From Bog-756 sp963696495 (GTDB taxonomy: Bacteria > Actinomycetota > Acidimicrobiia > Acidimicrobiales > RAAP-2): a DNA stretch of 64,000 nucleotides. Shown one piece after another: positions 8,054 to 15,236 of the stretch. The number at the start of each line of letters is the position of its first letter. Position 1 is the first letter of the stretch. The stretch covers positions 310,001 through 374,000 of the forward strand of contig CAVOKJ010000003.1 of NCBI GenBank assembly GCA_963696495.1. The letters are read 5' to 3'. The notes beneath the pieces were generated by a model that saw nothing but the letters and a program-made list of their open reading frames with translations, did no database searches and had not been told where the DNA came from. The position numbers were made by a program, and so were the translations under genes.

Positions 8054-8923
8054 GTGAAGGTCGGGCTGTCCCTCGGCACGCTCCGACCTTCGGCCTGGAC
8101 CGAGATCACCGGCGAGGCCGACCGGCTGGGGTTCGAGTCGGTGTGGATGCCCGAGCACCTGGTGATCCCGGTGCAGCTGGCCGGGAGTCCCTTCGCCGAA
8201 TCCGACCATCCCCCGATTCCGGCCGATGTGCCGGTCTTCGACGTCTTCGGCTACCTCGGCTTCCTGGCCGGGAGGACGCAGCGGATCCACCTCGGGACCC
8301 AGGTGTACAACATCGGCCTCCGCCATCCCTTCGTCGTGTCCCGGGCCGTCACCACAGTCGACGTCGTGTCCGGGGGCCGGTTCGAGTTCGGGATCGGTGC
8401 CGGTTGGCTGCGCGGGGAATGGGACGCGGTCGGACTCGACTTCGACAGCCGCGGCCGCCGCGTCGACGAATCGATCGGGGTCTGCCAGAGGCTGTGGAGC
8501 GAGGACGTGGTGGAACACCACGGCGAGTTCTTCGACTTCGGCCCGGTCATGTTCGAGCCCAAGCCGGATCAGGCCCCGTGGCCCCCCCTCCACGTCGGTG
8601 GCGACGGACCGGCCGCCCTGCGCCGGGCGGCCACTGTCGGCGACGGCTGGATCCCCATGAACCACACCCTCGAGGCCATCCCGGTGGCTGCCACCCGGAT
8701 GGCCGAGCTCCGCGAGCGCGCCGGCCGGCCCGGCGTCGTCGAGATCACCCTGGGGGCCGGGGGCGCCGACTTGGACTCGCTCCGGCGCCACGCGGACGCC
8801 GGGGTGGGCAGGGCCCTCGTGAAGCCGTGGCAGAGCACGAAGGGAGCCCTCGACGGCATCCGGCGCTTTGCCGACGAGGTCCTCCCCCAGATCAGCGCCC
8901 ATCCGGTCGGGACGCCCCGTTGA
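8054..8923 (+). CDS. LLM-class F420-dependent oxidoreductase
   Basis: A 289-residue luciferase-like monooxygenase-fold (TIM-barrel) protein with the characteristic order LGFESVWMPEH near residue 30, HLGTQVYN, an FGIGAGWLRGEWD block near 115, and PWPPLHVGG before the last strands. Members use F420 or FMN to oxidise or reduce small molecules or acyl intermediates. The GTG start at 8054 follows AGGAGG with correct spacing and lies 8 bases after the kinase gene, completing a three-gene operon. The stop codon falls inside a 12-bp tandem repeat, and a strong hairpin follows at once. Confidence 0.87.
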   Translation: MKVGLSLGTLRPSAWTEITGEADRLGFESVWMPEHLVIPVQLAGSPFAESDHPPIPADVPVFDVFGYLGFLAGRTQRIHLGTQVYNIGLRHPFVVSRAVTTVDVVSGGRFEFGIGAGWLRGEWDAVGLDFDSRGRRVDESIGVCQRLWSEDVVEHHGEFFDFGPVMFEPKPDQAPWPPLHVGGDGPAALRRAATVGDGWIPMNHTLEAIPVAATRMAELRERAGRPGVVEITLGAGGADLDSLRRHADAGVGRALVKPWQSTKGALDGIRRFADEVLPQISAHPVGTPR

Positions 8924-8961
8924 CCGGCCCGTCAACCGGCCCGTTGACCGGCCGGTTGACC
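8919..8961 (+). repeat. 12-bp tandem repeat spanning the LLM stop codon
   Basis: About three and a half copies of a GTTGACCGGCCC-like unit begin inside the last codons of the LLM gene and continue into the spacer. The second copy is changed to GTCAAC, which lets the array fold into a hairpin. Confidence 0.8.
8931..8960 (+). terminator. Hairpin after the SDR-kinase-LLM operon
   Basis: GTCAACCGGCC (8931-8941) pairs perfectly with GGCCGGTTGAC (8950-8960) around an 8-base loop, seven bases after the LLM stop codon. There is no T-run, as is common in GC-rich actinobacterial terminators. Confidence 0.55.
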
Positions 8962-9010
8962 GCCGCCCGGGCGGACGGAGTACCGGCGACCGGGAACCGG
9001 GAACCGGGAA

Positions 9011-9057
9011 GGGTGTCAGGAGCAGGACCGGGGTGTCAGGAGCCGGACCGGGGTGTC
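9011..9057 (+). repeat. 20-bp tandem repeat in the spacer
   Basis: A 20-base unit beginning GGGTGTCAGGAGC occurs at 9011-9030 and 9031-9050 with a single difference, followed by a partial third copy. Short CGGGAAC repeats lie directly upstream (8993-9009). No coding role is visible. Confidence 0.75.
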
Positions 9058-9072
9058 CGTCGGCGCATTTGT

Positions 9073-9109
9073 TTTCCAAATAACATACCAATCGAATGTT
9101 ATTTGGAAA
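9073..9109. promoter_or_regulatory. Perfect 14-bp AT-rich inverted repeat (candidate operator)
   Basis: TTTCCAAATAACAT at 9073-9086 is exactly complementary to ATGTTATTTGGAAA at 9096-9109, with nine bases between. The element is strikingly AT-rich against its surroundings. It lies about 70 bases before the putative -10 hexamer of the ferredoxin gene. A dimeric regulator site is the simplest reading; a bidirectional terminator or recombination site is less likely. Confidence 0.6.
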
Positions 9110-9176
9110 TTGAATTGGCCGGAGGAGACAGCCGAGACGGCACCGGGCCGGCCCGACCACAGCCGTTCTCCACGGA

Positions 9177-9182
9177 TAGGGT
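9177..9182 (+). promoter_or_regulatory. -10 hexamer for a probable leaderless ferredoxin transcript
   Basis: TAGGGT fits the actinobacterial TANNNT -10 pattern and ends eight bases before the ferredoxin GTG. No Shine-Dalgarno sequence lies between, so transcription probably begins at or beside the start codon. Confidence 0.45.
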
Positions 9183-9190
9183 GGTATTCC

Positions 9191-9382
9191 GTGAAGCTCG
9201 TCTTGGACTCCGATCGCTGCACCGGCCACGGCCGCTGTTACTCCCTCGCCCCGGAGCTCTTCGACTGCGACGACGAGGGCCACAGCATCCTCCTCCACGA
9301 GGACGTGCCGGACGGGCTCGAGGGCCAGGCGTGGACCGCTGTCCAGAATTGCCCCGAAGGGTGCCTCAGGATCGACGAGTGA
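9191..9382 (+). CDS. Small ferredoxin, 3Fe-4S type
   Basis: A 63-residue ferredoxin starting VKLVLDSDRCTGHGRC. The cluster motif is CxxHxxC followed by a distal NCPEG, in which histidine replaces the second cysteine of a 4Fe-4S site. Small ferredoxins of this kind usually carry a 3Fe-4S cluster and often feed electrons to cytochromes P450. No P450 is adjacent; the two in this window are at 31218 and 56035. The GTG at 9191 was preferred to the longer in-frame reading because that crosses the AT-rich inverted repeat. The stop codon lies within an 11-bp tandem repeat. Confidence 0.87.
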   Translation: MKLVLDSDRCTGHGRCYSLAPELFDCDDEGHSILLHEDVPDGLEGQAWTAVQNCPEGCLRIDE

Positions 9383-9400
9383 TCGACGAGTGATCGACGA
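9370..9400 (+). repeat. 11-bp tandem repeat spanning the ferredoxin stop codon
   Basis: GATCGACGAGT is repeated nearly three times. The first copy encodes the final residues and the TGA lies at the junction of copies one and two. Confidence 0.8.
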
Positions 9401-9517
9401 ACATGCCAGCGACCATGCAACCAGGGTGACGGGCGGGCGACGGGCCGCGGCTCCGGGTCGACCGGCGACGAGAGGGACGGGCATCGGTCGAGGAAGGGCC
9501 GCGGCCGCGGTGGGACC

Positions 9518-10669
9518 ATGACCGGCCCCGAGAACAACGACCTCGATCCGGTCGCCGCCTTCCGCGCCGAGCTGGCCGGGTGGTTGGACGAACACCTGAC
9601 CCCGGACGTGATCGATGCCGGACGGGCCGGTCCCGACGCCGACGACAACCTCGAGATCCTGCGGCGCTGGAACGCGACCCTCGCCGACGCGGGCTGGGCG
9701 GCCCCGGCGTGGCCGAAGGAGTTGGGTGGCCGCGGAGCGAACATCGCCGAGCAGCTGGCCTGGCTGGAGGAGATGGCGGCAGCCGGAGCGCCCGGGGCGG
9801 TCAACGTCATCGGTGTCTCCAATATCGCACCGGCCATCATGGCGCTCGGTACACCGGAGCAACAGGAGCGCTTCCTCGCCCCCATGCTGCGGGGAGACGA
9901 GATCTGGAGCCAGGGGATGTCCGAGCCGGACGCGGGGAGCGACCTGGCGTCTTTGCGCACGACGGCGCGCCTCGAAGGGGACGTCTTCGTGGTCAACGGC
10001 CAGAAGACCTGGAACAGCCTGGGCCGACACGCCGACTGGTGCCAGCTCTACGTCCGGACCGATCCCGATGTTCCCAAGCACAAGGGCCTGAGCTGTCTGC
10101 TGGTGGACATGACCACTCCCGGGATCGAGGTGCGACCGCTCAAGACCATGGCCGGCGAGCTCACGTTCTCGGAGCTCTTCTTCACCGATGTCGTCGTGCC
10201 GAGGGAGAACCTGCTCGGGCCGCTCCACGGAGGTTGGGGCGTGGCCATGACCACCCTCAGCCACGAGCGGGCAGGGGTCGCCCGGCTGCACCTGTCCATC
10301 AGCGGCCGCCTGGAGCGACTCCTGGCGGACGCCAAGGGCCGTTCGGCCCTGACCGACCCGCTCCTCCGTGACCGGCTGATGTCCGTCTACGCCAGGGTGG
10401 CCTGCATGCGATGGACCACCACCCGCGAGCTGGAGGCCGTCGGGCTCGGCCGCCAGCCGTCGGCGAGCATGGGGAGTATCGCCAAGCTGATGTGGTCTGG
10501 TATCGAGCAGGACCTGTCCGAGCTGGCCGTGGACCTCCTCGGCCTCGAAGCGCTCAGCGGCCCGTGGGCACACAACCTCTCGGCATCGCGGCAGACGTCG
10601 ATCGCCGGCGGCACCAGCGAGATCAACCGGAACATCCTGGCCGAACACGGTCTCGGCCTGCCTCGCTGA
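9518..10669 (+). CDS. Acyl-CoA dehydrogenase (FadE-type)
   Basis: The 383-residue protein has the acyl-CoA dehydrogenase N-terminal helices, QGMSEPDAGSDLASLR in the FAD/substrate region near residue 130, and a C-terminal AGGTSEINRN segment. In classical medium-chain enzymes a catalytic glutamate precedes GT in that last motif. Here it is glycine, as in flavin-binding subunits of heteromeric actinobacterial dehydrogenases or enzymes using a base from elsewhere. No short partner subunit is adjacent. It lies 135 bases after the ferredoxin and 109 before a CoA-transferase on the same strand. Its ribosome-binding site is weak. Confidence 0.87.
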   Translation: MTGPENNDLDPVAAFRAELAGWLDEHLTPDVIDAGRAGPDADDNLEILRRWNATLADAGWAAPAWPKELGGRGANIAEQLAWLEEMAAAGAPGAVNVIGVSNIAPAIMALGTPEQQERFLAPMLRGDEIWSQGMSEPDAGSDLASLRTTARLEGDVFVVNGQKTWNSLGRHADWCQLYVRTDPDVPKHKGLSCLLVDMTTPGIEVRPLKTMAGELTFSELFFTDVVVPRENLLGPLHGGWGVAMTTLSHERAGVARLHLSISGRLERLLADAKGRSALTDPLLRDRLMSVYARVACMRWTTTRELEAVGLGRQPSASMGSIAKLMWSGIEQDLSELAVDLLGLEALSGPWAHNLSASRQTSIAGGTSEINRNILAEHGLGLPR

Positions 10670-10778
10670 AGCAGGCCCCCCCGCTCCGGCCGGACCGGAC
10701 CGGATCGCGCTAGACAGGTCGGGCGACGCCCGCAGGTCGGGCGACACGCAGTTCGGACGAGCCAAGGGAGTGTGCGTC

Positions 10779-11993
10779 GTGGGAGTGATGAGCGGTATCC
10801 GGGTGGTCGAGGTGGCGGCATGGACCTACGTACCGGTGGCGGGTGCCGTCCTGGCCGAATGGGGAGCCGACGTCATCAAGATCGAGCATCCCGAGACCGG
10901 CGATCCCCAGCGGGGCCTGGTCGCCTCCGGGCTCATCCCCACCGGTCCCGGGGGCGTCGCCCACATGATGGAGCTGCCCAACCGGGGCAAACGGAGCTTC
11001 GGGCTCGACCTCAAGACCGAGGAGGGGCACGCGCTCCTCCTCGAGCTGGTCGCCACCGCCGACGTGTTCCTCACCAATTTCCGGCCGCAGGCGCGACGCA
11101 AGTTGGCCATCGACGTCGAGGACGTCCGGGCGGTCAATCCGGACATCATCTACGTCAGGGGCTCGGGTCAGGGCCAGCGGGGCCCGGAGTCCGAGCGCGG
11201 CGGCTACGACAACAGCTCGTTCTGGGGCCGGGGCGGCCCGGCGGACATCATCTCCGACCCGGAGGACTACCCGACCTCCCAGCCGGGCCCGGCCTTCGGC
11301 GACGTGATCGGTGGGCTGACCATCGCCGGGGGGATCTCCGCCGCCCTCTTCCACCGGCAACGAACGGGAGAGGCCCTGGTCGTCGACAACTCGCTGCTGG
11401 CCACCTCGATGTGGGCCACGGGTGCGTCCTCGTTGGCGGCGGGACTGTTCGGCATCGACCGGATGCCACGTGGCGACCGCACGAAGATGCCCAACCCGAT
11501 CGTCAACAACTACCGCACCTCGGACGGTCGCTACCTGTCCCTGGTGATGCTGGAGTCGGATCGCTACTGGGCCGACCTGGTGAACCTGATGGGGCATCCC
11601 GAACTGGCCGAGGACCCGCGGTTCATCGACGCCGCGGCCCGCGCCCAGAACAACCAGGACTGTGTGCGGACGCTCGACGGGATCTTCGCCGAGAGGACGT
11701 TCGCCGAATGGAAGGAGATCCTGTTGCAGGCCAAAGGCGTGTGGGCCCCGGTCCAGACGCCGAGCGAGGTGCTGGAGGACCCCCAGGCACTGGCCAACGG
11801 CTATATCCGGGAGATCGAGGCGGCGTCGGGAACGGTGTTCCGCATCGTCCCCTCCCCGCTCCAATTCGACGAGACGCCACCCGACCTGACCCGGGCCCCC
11901 GGCCACGGCGAACACACCGACGAGCTGTTGGCCGAGCTGGGACGTGACATGGACGCCATCCTCGACCTCAAGGTCAAAGGGGTCGTGCTCTGA
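10779..11993 (+). CDS. CaiB/BaiF family III CoA-transferase
   Basis: A 404-residue CoA-transferase. The first 40 residues (GIRVVEVAAW, AEWGADVIKIEHP) form the conserved N-terminal Rossmann-like segment. A YDNSSFWGRGG block near residue 148 supplies the aspartate expected to form the acyl anhydride with CoA esters. The family moves CoA between carboxylic acids or racemises alpha-methyl acyl-CoA. The GTG at 10779 has AGGGAG eight bases upstream; ATG 10788 is the alternative. It belongs to a subgroup with the genes at 29016 and 58979, judged by near-identical N-termini. Confidence 0.88.
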   Translation: MGVMSGIRVVEVAAWTYVPVAGAVLAEWGADVIKIEHPETGDPQRGLVASGLIPTGPGGVAHMMELPNRGKRSFGLDLKTEEGHALLLELVATADVFLTNFRPQARRKLAIDVEDVRAVNPDIIYVRGSGQGQRGPESERGGYDNSSFWGRGGPADIISDPEDYPTSQPGPAFGDVIGGLTIAGGISAALFHRQRTGEALVVDNSLLATSMWATGASSLAAGLFGIDRMPRGDRTKMPNPIVNNYRTSDGRYLSLVMLESDRYWADLVNLMGHPELAEDPRFIDAAARAQNNQDCVRTLDGIFAERTFAEWKEILLQAKGVWAPVQTPSEVLEDPQALANGYIREIEAASGTVFRIVPSPLQFDETPPDLTRAPGHGEHTDELLAELGRDMDAILDLKVKGVVL

Positions 11994-12039
11994 GGGGAGA
12001 CCGCCGCCGGCCCCGGCCGGGCCGACCCGATCGGGCCCA

Positions 12040-13536
12040 CTACGCCAACGGTGGCAACCCGCCGGCGTAGGTCTTGGTCTCGGTGTACTGCTGGAAGCCC
12101 TCGACCCCGTTCTGCCGGCCGATGCCGCTGGCCTTGTAGCCACCGAACGGCGCATCCGGGCCGTACCAGATGCCACCGTTGACGCCGACCGTTCCGGCCC
12201 GGACCCGTCGGGCGACGGCGAGGGCGCGCTCCTCGGAACCCGACGTCACGCCCACGCCCAGTCCGTACTGGTTGTCGTTCGCCACCCGCACCGCATCGTC
12301 GTCATCGTCGAACGGCACCACGACGAGCACGGGACCGAAGATCTCCTCGCGGGCGATGGCCATCGAATTGTCGACGTCGGCGAACAGGGTGGGCTCCACG
12401 TAGTAGCCCTTGTCGAACTGGGCCGGGCGCCCACCGCCGACCACCAGCCGGGCCCCCTCCTCCTTGCCTTTTTCGATGTACCCCAGGACGCGGTCACGTT
12501 GCAGGGCGCTGATCTGGGGACCCTGGAAATTGGAGGCATCGGTGGGGTCGCCGTAGGGGACGGTCCGGAAGCCGGCCTCGATGATGGCCATCCCCTCCTC
12601 GTAGCGTGACCGGGGCAGGAGCAGCCGCGTCAGCATCACGCAGCCCTGGCCCCCGTGCACACAGACGGTCCAGGCCGAGGAGAGCTTCGCTTCGAAATCG
12701 GCATCCTCGAGGACGATGTCGGCCGACTTGCCGCCCAGCTCGAGGAAGAGGCGCTTCAACGTCGGGGCCCCCTTCTCCATGATCCGACGGCCGACCGCGG
12801 TCGAGCCGGTGAAGGAGATCAGGTCGACCCGCGGGTCGGTGACCAGGTCCTCGGCCACCGCGTTGTCCGACGTGGTCACCACCTGGAGCACGCCGGGCGG
12901 GAAGTCGGTGCGCTCGGCCACCAGCCGGCCGATACGGGTGGCGTTCCAGGGGGTGTTGGGCGCGGCCTTCAGGATGACGGTGTTCCCGGTGGCCAAGCCC
13001 TGCCCCAGTTTGTTGACGGTGACCTCGAAGGGGTAGTTCCACGGCACGATGGCGCCCACCACGCCGACCGGCTCCTTGCTGACCTTGCGCCAGCTCCGGG
13101 TCCCGAACGCCGTCCCCTCGGGCAGGTCACGTTCCCACTCGAACTCGTCGATGAAGTTGGCCGGCCACAGCAGCCCGTCGGACAGCGGCGTGTCGAGCTG
13201 GGGGCCGTAGGTGAGGAGCACTGGGGTCCCCACCTCGGCCACGAGCTCGGCGCGCAGGAGCTCCTGCTCCTCCACGAGTGCATCCTGGAGCTGGCGCAGG
13301 CACCGCTGGCGGAGCTTGCCGTCGGTGGCCCAGGTCGATTCGTCGAATGCCCGGCGGGCGGCGGCGATGGCCGCGTCCATGTCCTCGTGTCCGGCGTCGG
13401 CCACGTGGCCGAGCACCTCCTCGGTGGCCGGATTGACGTTGTCGAAGACCGCTCCCGACCTGGCCTCGGTCAGTTTGCCGTCGATCAACATCCGTTCTTC
13501 GCCCCGCAGAGCCTCCGTGGAACCAACAGTCGTCAT
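12040..13536 (-). CDS. NAD(P)-dependent aldehyde dehydrogenase
   Basis: The protein has 498 residues, typical for the superfamily, and oxidises an aldehyde to the acid. It has the nucleotide segment SFTGSTAVGRRI, the general-base glutamate in FLELGGKSADIV and the nucleophilic cysteine in HGGQGCVMLTR. The C-terminal GPDAPFGGYKASGIGRQNG block is also intact. ATG 13536 was chosen for the GAGGAGGG site just upstream. It is convergent with the preceding CoA-transferase and divergent from the hydratase at 13663. Confidence 0.9.
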   Translation of the reverse strand: MTTVGSTEALRGEERMLIDGKLTEARSGAVFDNVNPATEEVLGHVADAGHEDMDAAIAAARRAFDESTWATDGKLRQRCLRQLQDALVEEQELLRAELVAEVGTPVLLTYGPQLDTPLSDGLLWPANFIDEFEWERDLPEGTAFGTRSWRKVSKEPVGVVGAIVPWNYPFEVTVNKLGQGLATGNTVILKAAPNTPWNATRIGRLVAERTDFPPGVLQVVTTSDNAVAEDLVTDPRVDLISFTGSTAVGRRIMEKGAPTLKRLFLELGGKSADIVLEDADFEAKLSSAWTVCVHGGQGCVMLTRLLLPRSRYEEGMAIIEAGFRTVPYGDPTDASNFQGPQISALQRDRVLGYIEKGKEEGARLVVGGGRPAQFDKGYYVEPTLFADVDNSMAIAREEIFGPVLVVVPFDDDDDAVRVANDNQYGLGVGVTSGSEERALAVARRVRAGTVGVNGGIWYGPDAPFGGYKASGIGRQNGVEGFQQYTETKTYAGGLPPLA

Positions 13537-13650
13537 GGCTTCCCTCCTCGCCGGCTGTCCGACCGGCACATTGGCCGCATGTTATCTCGCCGGTCGCCGC
13601 CGTGAACGGGTGTGCTCCACCTCCCAGGGGGTGCCCGGAACGGGCAGCGC

Positions 13651-13656
13651 TACGCT
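13651..13656 (+). promoter_or_regulatory. -10 hexamer of a probable leaderless promoter
   Basis: TACGCT ends six bases before the GTG at 13663 and matches the TANNNT spacing seen at other starts here. The divergent aldehyde dehydrogenase starts at 13536, so both promoters share this short spacer. Confidence 0.45.
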
Positions 13657-13662
13657 CACGCC

Positions 13663-14763
13663 GTGGGAGCAGACGGCCGAACCGACCCATTGCCGACGAT
13701 GACCGCCGACACGTTCCGCTCCACGTTCCGACCGGGTGCCGTTGAGGAGGAATGGGGACCGTTCGCCGGTCAGCCGCTGTGCATCGTCCAGCTCGACGAC
13801 GGACCGGACATCGAGCCGCTCACCCGGTTCCTCCCCTGCGTGGTCGCCGGGGTGGCCAGCGGCACCGTCGCCGGCATCCACGCTCCGGACGTCGACCTCC
13901 TCGTCACCGACGACCAGGAGGCGGGACCACCCTGGATCAGGAGCGGGGACCTCCCATCGACCCTCGACGCGCTCGGAACCGCCTGCCGGGCCTCCCCGCT
14001 GGCATCCATCGCCCTGGCTCAGCTGCTGCGGTTCAATTCCCGGCTGGGTGTACCCGACGCCCTGGTGGCGGAGTCGTTCGTCTACTCCATGCTGCAGGCA
14101 GGACCGGAGCACCGCGCCTGGCTGGCGGCTCGGCCACCGCGGAGCGGGCCACGCACGGCGCCCCGGGGAGCGATGGCCAGCCGTGAACCCGACGCGGTGC
14201 TCACCACCCGGGACGGCGACGTCCTGTCGATCCGCTTCGATCGGCCCCGTGTCCACAACGCCTACAACACGGCGATGCGGGACGGGCTCTCGGCCGCCCT
14301 CCAGGTCGCCGACGCCGACCCGAGCGTCCGACAGGTCGACATCACGGGGGTCGGCCCGTCGTTCTGCAGTGGCGGGGACCTGGGGGAGTTCGGAAGCGCA
14401 CCCGATCCGGTCACCGCCCATGCCGTCCGGGTCAGCCGGGGCGCGGCGATCTGGATGGATCGGTGCTCGGGCCGCACCACCGTGCACGTGCACGGCGCCT
14501 GCATCGGTGCCGGGGTGGAGCTGGCCGCCTTCGCCGGGTCGGTGGTCGCCGACCCGGACACGTTCTTCCGGTTGCCCGAGGTGGCGATGGGACTGATCCC
14601 GGGTGCCGGCGGCACGGTCAGCCTCCCGCGTCGCATCGGCCGGCAGCGCACCGCGTACCTGGCCATCAGCGGAAACGTACTCGAGACACCCACCGCGGCG
14701 GAGTGGGGCCTCGTCGACCGGATCGCCCCTCCCGATCAGGGTCATTCTCCCGATCCGGTGTAG
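13663..14763 (+). CDS. Enoyl-CoA hydratase/isomerase with N-terminal extra domain
   Basis: The 366-residue protein ends in a crotonase domain of about 200 residues. The oxyanion-hole segment is FCSGGDLGEF and the second active-site loop is FRLPEVAMGLIPGAGGT. Before it lie about 165 residues that are not crotonase, with FLPCVVAGVASG and LAQLLRFNSRLGV stretches; I cannot assign them a function. I chose GTG 13663 because TACGCT six bases upstream suggests a leaderless transcript; ATG 13699 is the alternative. The gene is followed by a small protein and an acyl-CoA ligase on the same strand. Confidence 0.83.
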   Translation: MGADGRTDPLPTMTADTFRSTFRPGAVEEEWGPFAGQPLCIVQLDDGPDIEPLTRFLPCVVAGVASGTVAGIHAPDVDLLVTDDQEAGPPWIRSGDLPSTLDALGTACRASPLASIALAQLLRFNSRLGVPDALVAESFVYSMLQAGPEHRAWLAARPPRSGPRTAPRGAMASREPDAVLTTRDGDVLSIRFDRPRVHNAYNTAMRDGLSAALQVADADPSVRQVDITGVGPSFCSGGDLGEFGSAPDPVTAHAVRVSRGAAIWMDRCSGRTTVHVHGACIGAGVELAAFAGSVVADPDTFFRLPEVAMGLIPGAGGTVSLPRRIGRQRTAYLAISGNVLETPTAAEWGLVDRIAPPDQGHSPDPV

Positions 14764-14921
14764 CATCACGCCGAAAATGCGGGTCGTCGACCGGGGACGG
14801 CGGGGAACCGAGGGGTCTCCGCTCGGCCGGGCCGCGAGGTCGGGCCCCGATGCGACCGCCACCTGTTTCCTCCGACGGTGGTGCGGCCCCGGGACGACCG
14901 GACGACGAGAAGGGATGGTCC

Positions 14922-15227
14922 ATGGAGTTGAAAGCGGGGACGCAGCTGCGGAGCGCGGTGGGTGCCACCGAAGTGGTGGTGATCCGGGCACCGGAGCACC
15001 CGGCCACCCTGACCTCGGGAGGCCTGCCGATGGTCGGCCGCGATGACGAGGTGGTGCCCGGCGGCGTCGAACCCGGCAGTGAGGGGTCGGTCCTGTTGGG
15101 CAAGCGCTACGTGGACGAGGCGGGTTCCATCGAGGTCCTGTGCACCAAGCCGGGGGACGGCGCGTTGGCGCTCGACGGCCAGCCCCTCGAGGTGAAGAGC
15201 GCCAAGCCCCTCCCCTCCTCGGACTGA
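14922..15227 (+). CDS. Small uncharacterised protein (101 aa) next to an acyl-CoA ligase
   Basis: A 101-residue soluble protein starting MELKAGTQLRSAVGATEVVV, with a Gly/Val-rich core and no cysteine pair, signal peptide or membrane segment. The start has a GAAGGGA-type site. It ends nine bases before the GTG of the acyl-CoA ligase, so the two are co-transcribed. I recognise it as the kind of small conserved protein found beside acyl-CoA ligases in actinobacteria but cannot name a family. An auxiliary or stabilising role for the ligase is a guess from position. The longer in-frame reading upstream is out-of-frame shadow of the hydratase. Confidence 0.72.
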   Translation: MELKAGTQLRSAVGATEVVVIRAPEHPATLTSGGLPMVGRDDEVVPGGVEPGSEGSVLLGKRYVDEAGSIEVLCTKPGDGALALDGQPLEVKSAKPLPSSD

Positions 15228-15236
15228 GGAGGCCCG

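Noticed and set aside
9073..9109. Insertion-sequence ends or dif site
   Set aside because: Only nine bases separate the arms and no transposase is near. The arm sequences and spacer do not fit the 11-6-11 dif pattern.
7973..10765. A 930-codon open frame on the minus strand
   Set aside because: It lies antisense to the LLM, ferredoxin and dehydrogenase genes, has no domain, and is low-complexity Gly/Arg/Pro text typical of GC-rich shadow frames.
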